From Maricaulis sp034659015 (lineage in GTDB: Bacteria > Pseudomonadota > Alphaproteobacteria > Caulobacterales > Maricaulaceae): a stretch of DNA of 64,000 bases. How positions within the stretch are numbered: the first letter of the stretch is position 1; each line of letters begins with the position of its first letter. Under the pieces are notes generated by a model that saw only the letters and a program-made list of their open reading frames with translations, did not search any database and had not been told where the DNA came from. The position numbers and the translations under genes were made by a program. Shown here in pieces: positions 25,809-34,871 of the stretch. Where the stretch lies: NCBI GenBank assembly GCA_034659015.1, contig JAYEGL010000014.1:124001-188000 (forward strand), written 5' to 3'.

Positions 25809-26204
25809 TCAGGCCGCACCGGTGCGGCGTGCGCCGCCCTCTACCCAGATGTCCCGCGCCTGCCCGTCGGCGAGCGGGGTCGCCCTATGACCGCACTCGG
25901 TAATCGCCTCGCAGAATGCGCGGGCCGGCGCGGCTTCGCGGCTGTCCTCGGGGAGGATCACGGCGATATCGAACGCAGTCATGGCGAACGAGTTGAAAAA
26001 CTCGCCGATTTCCCGGCCCTCCGAGGGCGAGATGCGCATTTCAGCGCGGCGGAAATCGATCAGGATACGGTTCAGCCCGTGCGCCTCGGCCGCCTCGACC
26101 ATCTGGGTGATGCAGGCCGTCGCTTCGTCCCAGTCCTCATGACCATCGATCACGACATCGACAAACCCGGACTCGGGGCGGGCTGTGATTGAATTGAAAG
26201 ACAT
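25809..26204 (-). CDS. STAS/SpoIIAA-like protein between ftsA and ftsZ
   Basis: A 131-residue soluble protein. The alternation reads beta (FVDVVIDG), helix (DEATACITQMVEAAEAHG), beta (RILIDFRRAEM), helix (EGREIGEFFNSF), beta (DIAVILPED), helix, beta (ARDIWVEG), which resembles STAS/SpoIIAA-like folds. No clear phosphorylatable DS motif is seen. I use ATG 26204; an earlier in-frame start at 26243 is possible. It sits 110 bases after ftsA and just upstream of the ftsZ promoter, a place usually empty. Function unknown; a division role is an inference from position only. Confidence 0.6.
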   Translation of the reverse strand: MSFNSITARPESGFVDVVIDGHEDWDEATACITQMVEAAEAHGLNRILIDFRRAEMRISPSEGREIGEFFNSFAMTAFDIAVILPEDSREAAPARAFCEAITECGHRATPLADGQARDIWVEGGARRTGAA

Positions 26205-26314
26205 GCAGGAACCCGAAGATGCTATACCCAAGTGTCTAAGCACAGACCGGCTATGCCGTCATTTTACACTCGATAATTGTTTATTATTGCCCGACCCACC
26301 TCATGGGCGAAATT

Positions 26315-27643
26315 TCAGAAGCTTTCTGCGAACCAGCGCCACATCGACGCCGCCTTGCCCGGTTCCGGCTTGTTGCGGCGCGCGGCGACGGAGAAGCCGC
26401 CCATGCGCGGCGGACCGGCAATCGCCTCGGCGGCCCCGCGGGTCTCGCGGCGCACGATACCGGCCACGGCAGAGAAAGCGGGGCCCGACACGGCATCGCC
26501 CAGCCCGGTCACACCGGTCGGCCCGGCGATACGCACCTGCTTGCCGAAGACGCGGGCCGCCAGCTCGCCGGCGCCCGGCAATTGCGCGCCGCCCCCGGTC
26601 AGCACCAGGCGGCGCCCGGAGGACTTGCCGACACCGGCCGCATCGAGCCGGTCGCGGATCAGTTCGAACGTCTCTTCCAGGCGCGGCCGGATGATGGAAT
26701 TGAGCAGCGAGCGCGGCGCGCTGTCATAGCTCGCCCCGTTCTCGCCGGTGACCGAGGGCACCTCGATCATCTGCTGGTCGTCCTCGGGGCTGTCCAGCGC
26801 CGAGCCGTAAAGCGTTTTCAGACGTTCCGCGGCGGCCAGCGGCGTCGACAGGCCGCGCGCCACGTCCGAGGTGACATGCGATCCGCCGACCGGCACGGCA
26901 TCGATGTGCAGCAGTGCGCCCTCGGCAAAGACGGCGGCGGTCGTCGCGCCGGCGCCCATATCGATCAGGGTGGCCCCCAGCTGGACCTCGTCGTCGGCCA
27001 GGGCCGACAGGCCCGAGGCATAGGGCGTGGCCACCACGCCGCGCAGGTCGAAATGACAGCGCTCGACACAGGTGAGAAGATTGCGCAGCGGACCGATGCC
27101 CGCCGTGATGACGTGCACTTCCACGCCCAGCGTGCGGCCGAACATGCCGCGCGGATCGCGGATACCGCGGTGATCGTCGACCGACCAGGACAGCGGGATG
27201 GCGTGCAGTACGACGCGGTCTTCGGCATCGAATTCCGACAGCGCACCGTCCAGCAGGCGGCGCAGCTCGCGCTCGGTCACCTCGCGTTGCGGCAGGTCGA
27301 TCTCCGCGGCGAGGCGTGTCGATGTGGGCTGGCCGGAGGACAGGGTGACCGTGACCGAGCTGACCGCCTGGGACGCCATGCGTTCGGCCTGCTCCACCGC
27401 TGCGCGGATGGCATCCGCTGCGGCATCCATGTCAACGACGGCGCCGGCGCGCACACCGCGCGAGGACTGATGCCCCACGCCGACCACGCGCGGACGCGGG
27501 CCGGACACGGTCTGGTCCGTACGGGCAATGAAACAGGCGATCTTGGACGAGCCGACATCCAGGGCCGCGCATACGCCGCCCGGCGCCTTGCCGCCGGTCA
27601 CCGGATCGGAGGGGTTCGACCGAAAGAAATCCAGCACACTCAC
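26315..27643 (-). CDS. ftsA: Cell division protein FtsA
   Basis: A 442-residue actin-like ATPase tethering FtsZ to the membrane. Phosphate-binding motifs are ALDVGSSKIACFIA (27-40) and LIDMGAGATTAAVF, with the adenosine motif LVLTGGGAQLPGA. The 1C domain (VTVTLSSGQPTS ... VHAIPL-like) lies between. The C-terminal amphipathic anchor helix is SMWRWFAESF. It starts with GTG overlapping the ftsQ stop (GTGA). Confidence 0.96.
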   Translation of the reverse strand: MSVLDFFRSNPSDPVTGGKAPGGVCAALDVGSSKIACFIARTDQTVSGPRPRVVGVGHQSSRGVRAGAVVDMDAAADAIRAAVEQAERMASQAVSSVTVTLSSGQPTSTRLAAEIDLPQREVTERELRRLLDGALSEFDAEDRVVLHAIPLSWSVDDHRGIRDPRGMFGRTLGVEVHVITAGIGPLRNLLTCVERCHFDLRGVVATPYASGLSALADDEVQLGATLIDMGAGATTAAVFAEGALLHIDAVPVGGSHVTSDVARGLSTPLAAAERLKTLYGSALDSPEDDQQMIEVPSVTGENGASYDSAPRSLLNSIIRPRLEETFELIRDRLDAAGVGKSSGRRLVLTGGGAQLPGAGELAARVFGKQVRIAGPTGVTGLGDAVSGPAFSAVAGIVRRETRGAAEAIAGPPRMGGFSVAARRNKPEPGKAASMWRWFAESF

Positions 27644-28548
27644 GCTTCACGCTCCCGCAATCCCGCCGCTTCCGCGCGGTCCGGACGGGCGCGGACGATC
27701 AGATCGCCCTCGCCCCGAAGATCGAAACTTTCCGCGGCCAGGCGCAGCACGCCCCGCTCGGCCTGCAGCCGGGCGAGGATGGCGATGGAGGCCGTCACAT
27801 CGCCCTCGGGCAGCTTCACATCGGCGCCTGAGTCCAGGCGCAGGTTCCAGCGGCGCCCGCCGACCCGGACGGCACCGACGACCCGGTCCCGGACGATGGG
27901 GTAGTTGTCCAGCGCCTCGACGATCTCGACAACGGCCGCATTGGCCCCCTCGGCGACGACGAGCGGCAGCGCCGGCGGGTTCATCGGATCGGCCTGGGCC
28001 AGCACCACGCCATGCCGGTCGATCACCTGCAGATCGCCTTCGACCTGCCAGAGCGCATAGGGTTCGCGCGTTTCCACCACGATGGCGACGCGGTCGGGCA
28101 GGAGGCGCGCCACGGTAGCGCGGCGCACGGTGGGCAGCGCTTCGATACGCGTTCTGACGGTCTGTGGATCGACGGCAAAGATCGGCTGGCCGTCATAGAC
28201 CTCGCTGGCCAGGACGATGGCATGGGCGGCTTCGCCGCGGGCGCCGGTCACATCGACGGCGCGCACGGCAAAACCGACGCCGGAGAGGCGATGCCCGGCA
28301 AACTGGCGCAGTTCGGTGGCGGCATCGTCGAGCTGACCGAAAAGCGCGAGCCCGCCCACGGCGACGGCCACAAGGCCGGCGACCGCAAGCCCGCCCAGAC
28401 GGGCGGTCTTGGCCATTCGGTATCGCACACCCCGGATCCGGGCCTCGGCCCAGTTACGAAAACGCCGCGGTGCGGACACCGCGGCGGATCGGGGTTGGGA
28501 CTTGCGCCGGGCCGTCTTTCGCGACCCGCCGCGTCTCACCTTCGACAC
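27640..28548 (-). CDS. ftsQ: Cell division protein FtsQ
   Basis: A bitopic divisome protein of about 302 residues linking FtsB/L to the late divisome. A basic cytoplasmic tail (about 1-45), one membrane helix (LGGLAVAGLVAVAVGGLALF), a POTRA domain (VRAVDVTGARGEAAHAIVLA ... LPTVRRATVARLLPDRVAI) and the FtsQ domain follow. I chose GTG 28548, with GGAG eight bases upstream, overlapping the ddl stop by 13 bases; an upstream start at 28599 is possible. Confidence 0.93.
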   Translation of the reverse strand: MSKVRRGGSRKTARRKSQPRSAAVSAPRRFRNWAEARIRGVRYRMAKTARLGGLAVAGLVAVAVGGLALFGQLDDAATELRQFAGHRLSGVGFAVRAVDVTGARGEAAHAIVLASEVYDGQPIFAVDPQTVRTRIEALPTVRRATVARLLPDRVAIVVETREPYALWQVEGDLQVIDRHGVVLAQADPMNPPALPLVVAEGANAAVVEIVEALDNYPIVRDRVVGAVRVGGRRWNLRLDSGADVKLPEGDVTASIAILARLQAERGVLRLAAESFDLRGEGDLIVRARPDRAEAAGLREREA

Positions 28549-29450
28549 GACGCATTCTCCGCCATCCAATGAACGAGGTCGGCAAAACCGATCCCGCAAT
28601 ATTGCGCCTGTTCGGGCGCGAGTGATGTCGGAGTCATGCCCGGCTGGGTGTTAATTTCGAGTAACCATAGCGGTTCTGCATTGTCCGGATCGTAACGGAA
28701 ATCAGCCCGCGTCAGACCGCGGCATCCCAGCGCCTCATGCGCCTTCAGCGCCAATTCCTTGGCTCTTTCCGCGATTTCCTCCGGCACCGGTGCGGGTAAA
28801 ATATGATCGGACCCGCCATCGGCGTATTTCGCGTCATAATCGTAAAACGTCGTCTTGGGCACGATCTCGGTGACGCAGAGCGGCCTGTCCTCCATCACCG
28901 ACACGGTCAGCTCGCGCCCGGGAATGTAGCGCTCGATGAGAACCTCGTCGCCCAGCGCCCAGGCCGTCGAGCCCAGCTCGGCCGGCGGCCGGTTGGCACC
29001 CTCCAGCACGATATGCACGCCCACGGACGAGCCCTGCGCATTCGGCTTGGCGACATAGGGCGGCTTCATGACATGCGCCTTGGCCGCCTCGAACCGGTTG
29101 GCGATGACGCCTTCCGGGCAGGGAATACCGGCCGCGCGCAGCACCTCCTTGGCCTTCTGCTTGTCCATGGCCAGGGCCGAGGCCAGCACGCCGGAATGCG
29201 TGTAGGGCTTGCCGAAATGCTCCAGAACGCCCTGCACCAGCCCGTCCTCGCCCCACTCGCCGTGCAGCGCGTTGAACACGATGTCCGGATCCGCCGCGAC
29301 CAGCTGGGCATAGAGGTCGCGCCCCGCATCGATCTCGACCACGTCGTAACCCGCCTCGCGCAGGGCCTTCCCACAGGCCGCGCCGGATACCAGGGAGACA
29401 TCGCGTTCCGGTGACAGACCGCCCATCAGGACGGCAACGCGCTTGCCCAT
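28536..29450 (-). CDS. ddl: D-alanine--D-alanine ligase
   Basis: A 304-residue ATP-grasp enzyme making the D-Ala-D-Ala dipeptide for MurF. The N-terminal VLMGGLSPERDVSL (8-21), HGEWGEDGLVQG, the ATP-grasp KPNAQGSSVGV and the metal-binding C-terminal LLEINTQPGMTPTSL are all present. It starts two bases after the preceding unnamed gene's stop and overlaps ftsQ, consistent with operon transcription. Confidence 0.96.
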   Translation of the reverse strand: MGKRVAVLMGGLSPERDVSLVSGAACGKALREAGYDVVEIDAGRDLYAQLVAADPDIVFNALHGEWGEDGLVQGVLEHFGKPYTHSGVLASALAMDKQKAKEVLRAAGIPCPEGVIANRFEAAKAHVMKPPYVAKPNAQGSSVGVHIVLEGANRPPAELGSTAWALGDEVLIERYIPGRELTVSVMEDRPLCVTEIVPKTTFYDYDAKYADGGSDHILPAPVPEEIAERAKELALKAHEALGCRGLTRADFRYDPDNAEPLWLLEINTQPGMTPTSLAPEQAQYCGIGFADLVHWMAENASCRR

Positions 29451-29452
29451 CG

Positions 29453-30070
29453 CTACACCGCCTGTCCGGGAATCGGGTGTCCGGGAAGGGGCTGTCCGGC
29501 ATCGGGCGACGCGACTTGTGCATCGCGGATCACCATCTGCTCCGCCCCGACCCCGCGCGCCACGCCGATCAGATCGGCCAGCGCCTTGGCCGGCGCAGAC
29601 CCGAAATCGATCAGCAGCATGCCCGGCTCTGGCCAGGCACAGGCATGAATGTGAAAGCCCGGCTTGGACCGCGGCGAAGCCGCCGGCGTGTCACGGACCA
29701 TGCCGAACCAGTGATTGAACCACTCGGTGACCTTGTCCTTGTCCCAGATCGCACCGGGGATTTCGGCCACCGCCCGGTCCCAGCGGAAGGGATGCAGCTG
29801 TACCATCACCCCGTCGACCGGACCCTGCATCGGCGGGAATCCGAGCATCTCTTTCGGGCTGTATTCCAGGGTCCGGGCATTGTCGCCCTCGGTGACGGCG
29901 AAATCGACCCGGCACAGCTTGCGGGCAAAATTGGTCTGGCCCTGGATCTCGTAGAGGCGCTCGCCGCTGCCCTGGGAGTGCTGGCGGATCTGTTCGTTCA
30001 GCCAGGCCGCATAGCCTTCCACATACTGGTTCCGGACCGGCTCGATCGCCTTGATGAATTCATCGCTCAT
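29453..30070 (-). CDS. Unrecognised protein coupled between murB and ddl
   Basis: A 205-residue soluble protein without signal peptide. Its ATG overlaps the murB stop (ATGA) and its stop lies two bases before ddl, so it is co-translated with lipid II precursor genes. Notable segments are GQTNFARKLCRVDFAVTEGD, KEMLGFPPMQGPVDGVM, EWFNHWFGMV and KPGFHIHACAWPEPG. There are conserved-looking His, Trp and Cys residues but no motif I can assign. Position suggests a cell-wall or division accessory role; I will not name a function. Confidence 0.75.
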   Translation of the reverse strand: MSDEFIKAIEPVRNQYVEGYAAWLNEQIRQHSQGSGERLYEIQGQTNFARKLCRVDFAVTEGDNARTLEYSPKEMLGFPPMQGPVDGVMVQLHPFRWDRAVAEIPGAIWDKDKVTEWFNHWFGMVRDTPAASPRSKPGFHIHACAWPEPGMLLIDFGSAPAKALADLIGVARGVGAEQMVIRDAQVASPDAGQPLPGHPIPGQAV

Positions 30071-31002
30071 TGGGGCGTCTCCTCCTGGGTTCTTCCGATA
30101 CGCCTGACTTCCCATCGCAGGTCGACGCCGTGCGTCTCGCGGACACGCGCCCGGACGGTCTCCCCCACCTCTTCCAGATCGGCCGCCGTGGCGGAACCGT
30201 CATTGATCAGGAAATTGCAGTGCTGTTCGGAGAAACGCGCGCCGCCGACGCTGAAACCGCGGCCTCCCACGCTGTCGATCAACTGCCAGGACTTGCGCTG
30301 GTCCGGCGTGCCGGGCGGGTCGGGATTGGCAAAGGTCGAGCCGGACGTTTTCTCGCGGATCGGCTGGGTCTGTTCGCGCCGCGCGGTGATCTCGCCCATG
30401 CGCGCCTCGATGGCGGCCGGTTCGTCCGGCGTGCCCTGGAAGACGGCTTCGACGAAGATCCAGTCTTCGGGCGCCGCACAATGGCGATAGCTGTAGGCCA
30501 GCTCGTCCGGCGTGGCGACGATGCGCCGGCCCGACCGGTCCAGCGCCACGGCCTCGACGAGGACATCGGCGGTTTCCTGATCGTAACAGCCGGCATTCAT
30601 GCGCAGCGCGCCGCCGATCGTGCCGGGCACGCCGATCAGATACTCCATCCCCGCCAGCCCGGCCTTGGCCGCGGCCTTGGCGACCATCCGGTCGAGTGCG
30701 CCCGCTCCGGCCCGCAGGCGGTGACCGTCGAGCGCCTCTGTCTTCGCAAAGGGCGGACCGAGACGGACCACCACGCCGGGCACACCGCCGTCGCGGACCA
30801 GCGTGTTGGACCCGGCGCCGAGCACATGCACGGGAATATGCTTTGACGTTCCGGCCAGGAATTGTGCCAGGTCGGCTTCATCGGCGGGCAGGAAGAGCAC
30901 ATCCGCCGGACCGCCCACGCGCAGCCAGGTGATGTCCTTCAGCGGTGCGCCTTCGACATATTTGCCGCGGACGGGCGGGAGGCTGTCGAGAAAACCCGTC
31001 AT
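30067..31002 (-). CDS. murB: UDP-N-acetylenolpyruvoylglucosamine reductase
   Basis: A 311-residue flavoenzyme that reduces UDP-GlcNAc-enolpyruvate to UDP-MurNAc. FAD-binding segments RVGGPADVLFLPA (27-39), VLGAGSNTLVRDGG and GVPGTIGGALRMNAG are present. Catalytic residues include Tyr/Arg in YSYRHC, Ser in GSTFANP and a C-terminal Glu. The substrate loop lacks the extra type I insert, so it is a type II-like MurB as in most alphaproteobacteria. It is separated from murC by 235 bases containing a repeat. Confidence 0.95.
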   Translation of the reverse strand: MTGFLDSLPPVRGKYVEGAPLKDITWLRVGGPADVLFLPADEADLAQFLAGTSKHIPVHVLGAGSNTLVRDGGVPGVVVRLGPPFAKTEALDGHRLRAGAGALDRMVAKAAAKAGLAGMEYLIGVPGTIGGALRMNAGCYDQETADVLVEAVALDRSGRRIVATPDELAYSYRHCAAPEDWIFVEAVFQGTPDEPAAIEARMGEITARREQTQPIREKTSGSTFANPDPPGTPDQRKSWQLIDSVGGRGFSVGGARFSEQHCNFLINDGSATAADLEEVGETVRARVRETHGVDLRWEVRRIGRTQEETPQ

Positions 31003-31010
31003 GCCGCACC

Positions 31011-31218
31011 TCCATCCTTCCCCTTGATGGGGACTGAGGCGCCAAAGGACATGCCCGGTGGCATGTCCGACGCAACGAAGGACCGCGCCGAAGGCGTGGT
31101 GGATGGGGTGGGGGCGAGGTGTGTGCGGCGTTCCACAGAACCGCCAAAACCGGGATTCACCCCTTCCGAGCCGAAGCTTCGCTTCGGCCCACCTTCCCCA
31201 TCAAGGGGAAGGAGATGG
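31011..31218. repeat. Inverted-end repeat element between murC and murB, copy 1
   Basis: An element of about 208 bases bounded by CCATCCTTCCCCTTGATGGG and its inverse near 31193-31218. It holds a CCGAAGCTTCGCTTCGG palindrome and a GTGGATGGGGTGGGGGCGAG block. A second copy lies at 62048-62198 in the opposite orientation. It fills nearly the whole 235-base gap, the only sizeable break in the mraZ-ddl run. It looks like a small non-autonomous (MITE-like) element, without coding capacity. Confidence 0.75.
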
Positions 31219-31237
31219 ATGGCACGAGCGGGCGCCA

Positions 31238-32644
31238 TCACCCCAACGCCTCCAGCTCGCCGGGCAGGGCATAGGCCCATTGCGTGATGTCGCCCGCGCC
31301 GAGGCAGAGCACGATATCGCCCTCGCCCGCGCGTCTGGCCACTTCCGCCGCGACATCCTCCCGGGTCACCGGCGCGGCATCGCGATGGCCGTGCTTGGCG
31401 AGGCTGGCGACCAGGTGATCCCGGTCGGCGCCCTCGATCGGGTCCTCGCCGGCGGTATAGACCGGCGCCACAAGGACGCTGTCGGCATCGTTGAAACAGG
31501 TCGAGAAGTCCTCGAACAGGTCGTGCAGGCGGGAATAGCGGTGCGGCTGAATGACCGCGATCACCTTGCCGGTCGAAGCCTGGCGCGCCGCGCGCAGCAC
31601 GGCCGCGATCTCGACCGGGTGGTGACCGTAATCGTCGATGATGGTCGCGCCCTTCCAGGTGCCGGTCCGGGTGAAGCGCCGCTTCACGCCGCCGAACCCC
31701 TGCAGCGCCTCCTTGGCCGCCGCTTCGGTCAGACCCAGCTCGCGCGCCGTCGCCAGCGCCGCGACGGCGTTGAGCACGTTGTACTCGCCCATCATCGGCA
31801 GAACGATGTCCTGCCAGGTTTCGGCCGTCTGGCCGCGCAGCCGGAAACTGACGTCGAAGGTCGAGCCCGACGGCTCCATGCGCAGATTCTCCAGCCGAAC
31901 ATCGGCCTGCGGGTTCATGCCGTAGGTGATGACCCGGCGATCCTCGATCCGGCTGGCCAGCGACTGGACTTCCGGATGATCGGTGCACAGGACCGCGAAG
32001 CCGTAGAAGGGCAGGTTCTCCACGAACTGGTAGAAGGCCTGCCGCAGGGCATCGAAACTGCCGTAATGCTCCATGTGCTCCGGATCGATATTCGTCACGA
32101 TCGCGACGGTGGCGCGCAGTTTCAGGAAGGAGCCGTCGCTCTCGTCGGCCTCGACCGCCATCCAGTCGCCCAGCCCCATCTTGGCGTTGGAGCCGTAGGC
32201 GGAAATGATGCCGCCATTGATCACGGTGGGGTCGACACCGGCCGCATCCATCAGCACGGAGACCAGCGAAGTGGTCGTCGTCTTGCCGTGCGTGCCGCCC
32301 ACGGCGACGGCGAATTTCAGCCGCATCAGCTCGGCCAGCATTTCCGCCCGGCGCACGACGGGGACCTTCCTGGCCCGGGCAGCCACGAGCTCGGGATTGT
32401 CCGGCTTGATCGCCGAGGAGACGACAATGGCCCCGGCCCCCTCGACATTCTCGGCCGCATGGCCGATGGCGACTTTCGCGCCCAGCCCTTCAAGACGTTC
32501 CACATTCGGATTGGCGCGGATGTCCGATCCCTGCACCTGATAGCCCAGATTCAGCATTACCTCGGCGATGCCGCTCATGCCGATGCCGCCGATACCGACG
32601 AAATGCACGGGGCCGACCGGGAAAGGCAGGGCGGTAAACTTCAT
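31238..32644 (-). CDS. murC: UDP-N-acetylmuramate--L-alanine ligase
   Basis: A 468-residue cytosolic Mur ligase adding L-Ala to UDP-MurNAc. VHFVGIGGIGMSGIAEVM (13-30) is the nucleotide-fold N-terminus, GTHGKTTTTSLV is the ATP P-loop, and DYGHHPVEI the C-terminal signature. ATG overlaps the murG stop (ATGA). Confidence 0.97.
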   Translation of the reverse strand: MKFTALPFPVGPVHFVGIGGIGMSGIAEVMLNLGYQVQGSDIRANPNVERLEGLGAKVAIGHAAENVEGAGAIVVSSAIKPDNPELVAARARKVPVVRRAEMLAELMRLKFAVAVGGTHGKTTTTSLVSVLMDAAGVDPTVINGGIISAYGSNAKMGLGDWMAVEADESDGSFLKLRATVAIVTNIDPEHMEHYGSFDALRQAFYQFVENLPFYGFAVLCTDHPEVQSLASRIEDRRVITYGMNPQADVRLENLRMEPSGSTFDVSFRLRGQTAETWQDIVLPMMGEYNVLNAVAALATARELGLTEAAAKEALQGFGGVKRRFTRTGTWKGATIIDDYGHHPVEIAAVLRAARQASTGKVIAVIQPHRYSRLHDLFEDFSTCFNDADSVLVAPVYTAGEDPIEGADRDHLVASLAKHGHRDAAPVTREDVAAEVARRAGEGDIVLCLGAGDITQWAYALPGELEALG

Positions 32645-33747
32645 GTCAGCGCTCCTCGCACCAGGCCATCGACGGATTTGGCCAGCGTTTCGGCCGCGTC
32701 CGGACGGCCGAGCGAACGCGCCGCCGCGGCCCGTTCGGCCAGGTCTTCGGGGTTGGTAAGACGGGTTTCGAGCAATTGTGCCAGACGTTCGGCAGTGAAA
32801 TCGGCCTCGCGCACCATGTCGGCGGCGACGGCCTGGACGAGACCGTCGGCATTGGCGGCCTGGTGATCGTCCGTGGCGATGGCGAGCGGGCAGAAGATCG
32901 CCGGACGGCCCACGCCCGCCACTTCCGACACGGTGGACGCGCCGGAGCGGCCGATCACGAGATGACTGGCCGCATAGAGCGCGCCAACATCCTCGAAGAA
33001 GGGTTCGCAGGTGGCGTTCACGCCGGCATTTGCATAGGTCTCGCGTGCCATGGGGAGGGATTCCTCCCGGGTCTGTTGGACCACATCAAGGCGGGATCGC
33101 AGCAATTCCGGGAGTTTTGCCACCGCCGCCGGCACGGTTTCCGACAGGATGCGCGCACCCAGCGATCCGCCCAGCACGAGCAGATTGATCCGCCCGTCCC
33201 TGTCCAGCTCCGGATAGCCCGCGCCGCGCGCCTCGATGATCGGCGTGCGCAGCGGATTGCCGGTGAGGATGTGACGCTTGCGGGCCTTCTCCGGCAAACG
33301 GTCGAGACGTTCGAAGCCCGAGGCGACGAAGCCCGCCTTCGCGGCGAACATCCGGTTCACCCGGCCGAGCACCGCATTCTGCTCGTGAATGGCGAAGGGA
33401 ATGCGCATCGACTGCGCCACGGCGAGCGCGGGAAAGGCGGGATAGCCGCCGAAACCGGCCACGGCATCGGGCTTCCAGCGCTGCACGATGCCGCGCGTCT
33501 GGGCGAAGCCCTGGGTCAGCTCGAGCGCCGCTCTGGCCAGTTTGAGCGGATTCTTCGTCGACGGACTGGCCGCATGGATCTCGTCGATCGCGACGGCCGG
33601 GAAGTCCCTGGTGTGGCGCAGGCCCCGCGCATCGGTCACCAGGCGTACCTGCCAGCCGCGCGCGACCAGCGCGTCGGCAGCGGCACGCGCAGGAAAGATA
33701 TGGCCGCCGGTTCCGCCGGCGGCGATCAGGCAACGGCGCGGCGTCAT
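32641..33747 (-). CDS. murG: Lipid II synthase (GlcNAc transferase MurG)
   Basis: A 368-residue peripheral inner-membrane glycosyltransferase (GT28) that adds GlcNAc to lipid I. The glycine-rich AAGGTGGHIFPA loop is at residues 9-20, GFGGYPAFPALAVAQ and HEQNAVLGRVNR follow, then LVLGGSLGARI and the donor-binding GRSGASTVSEVAGVGRPAI. The ATG at 33747 overlaps the ftsW stop (ATGA). Confidence 0.96.
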   Translation of the reverse strand: MTPRRCLIAAGGTGGHIFPARAAADALVARGWQVRLVTDARGLRHTRDFPAVAIDEIHAASPSTKNPLKLARAALELTQGFAQTRGIVQRWKPDAVAGFGGYPAFPALAVAQSMRIPFAIHEQNAVLGRVNRMFAAKAGFVASGFERLDRLPEKARKRHILTGNPLRTPIIEARGAGYPELDRDGRINLLVLGGSLGARILSETVPAAVAKLPELLRSRLDVVQQTREESLPMARETYANAGVNATCEPFFEDVGALYAASHLVIGRSGASTVSEVAGVGRPAIFCPLAIATDDHQAANADGLVQAVAADMVREADFTAERLAQLLETRLTNPEDLAERAAAARSLGRPDAAETLAKSVDGLVRGALT

Positions 33748-34871
33748 GCCGGATGCCGCAGCGCATAGGCGCCGGGACGGCGCCGGGTAAAGGCCAGCAG
33801 GAGGCCGGCCCCGAAGGCGAGCGCAAGCATGGAGGACCCTCCGTAGGACACGAAGGGCAAAGTCATGCCCTTGGGCGGGATGAGGTTCAAGTTCACACCG
33901 ATGTTGACCAGCGCCTGCAGGGCGAATTGCAGGGCCAGGCCGGCGACGGCGAGCTGGGCGAAACTGTCCTGCAGGCGCATGGCCTGGGCCCAGGCCCGCG
34001 TCACCAGGATGGCGAACAGGCCGATGATGGCCAGCGAGGCGATCAGGCCGAATTCCTCGGCCGCGACGGCGAAGATGAAATCGGCATGGGCGTCGGGCAG
34101 GAAGTTCTTCACCTCGCCCTCGCCCGGCCCGGCCCCCGCGATCCCGCCGCGCGAGATCGCCTCCATCGCCTGGTCGATCTGATAGGTGTCGCCGCTTTCC
34201 GGATTGACGAAACGGTCCACGCGGCTGGCAACGTGCGGGAAGGTGAAATAGGCCAGGGTCGAACCGCCGACCGCCAGCCCGCCCAGCACCGACACCCAGA
34301 GCCAGGACAGGCCGGAGGCAAAGAAGACGCCGCCGAAACACAGGGTGAGCAGCACCGACTGGCCGAAATCTGGCTGGGCCATGAGCAGCCCGATCGAGAC
34401 GATATAGATGCCGAAGGCGATGGCCCGGCCGGGGATCGGCGCACCGCGCCTTTCTTCGGCAAACAGCCAGGCCGCTGTGACAATCAGCGCCGGCTTGAGG
34501 AATTCGGATGCCTGCAGCGACAGCGGGCCGACCCGGATCCAGCGGGTCGCGCCCTTGACTTCGTGGCCGATGAAGAGCGTCGCCACCAGCAAGAGGAGAG
34601 ACCCGCCCAGCGCCAGGATCGCCAGACGTCTGGCGCCTTTCGGATTGAAGGCGGACACGGCGAGCATTCCGATGACGCTGATCCCGGCAAAGGCGCTCTG
34701 CCGGTAGAAGAAGTAGAAGGGTTCGTCGATCCCGATGCGTCCGGCAATGGCCGGGCTGGCCGCCATCGACAGGACCAGGCCAATGGTGATCAACGCCAGC
34801 ACCACGAAGAGCAACGTCCGGTCGACCCCGCGCCACCAGGTCGCCAGACCGCGCGACATGTCCTGGATCAC
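33744..34871 (-). CDS. ftsW: Peptidoglycan polymerase FtsW
   Basis: A 375-residue SEDS-family polytopic glycosyltransferase that polymerises septal peptidoglycan with FtsI. About ten membrane segments are visible. Signature segments are GHEVKGATRWI, QPDFGQSVLL, the essential-Asp region and PPKGMTLPFVSYGGSSML near the C-terminus. I use the GTG at 34871, overlapping the murD stop (GTGA); ATG at 34859 is the alternative. Confidence 0.95.
   Translation of the reverse strand: MIQDMSRGLATWWRGVDRTLLFVVLALITIGLVLSMAASPAIAGRIGIDEPFYFFYRQSAFAGISVIGMLAVSAFNPKGARRLAILALGGSLLLLVATLFIGHEVKGATRWIRVGPLSLQASEFLKPALIVTAAWLFAEERRGAPIPGRAIAFGIYIVSIGLLMAQPDFGQSVLLTLCFGGVFFASGLSWLWVSVLGGLAVGGSTLAYFTFPHVASRVDRFVNPESGDTYQIDQAMEAISRGGIAGAGPGEGEVKNFLPDAHADFIFAVAAEEFGLIASLAIIGLFAILVTRAWAQAMRLQDSFAQLAVAGLALQFALQALVNIGVNLNLIPPKGMTLPFVSYGGSSMLALAFGAGLLLAFTRRRPGAYALRHPA

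Noticed and set aside
28650..28667. TTAA-N7-TAAC inside ddl, upstream of ftsQ, as a CtrA box.
   Set aside because: The second half-site is shifted and imperfect, and the bases are coding; too weak to call, though Caulobacter does have a CtrA-controlled promoter before ftsQA.
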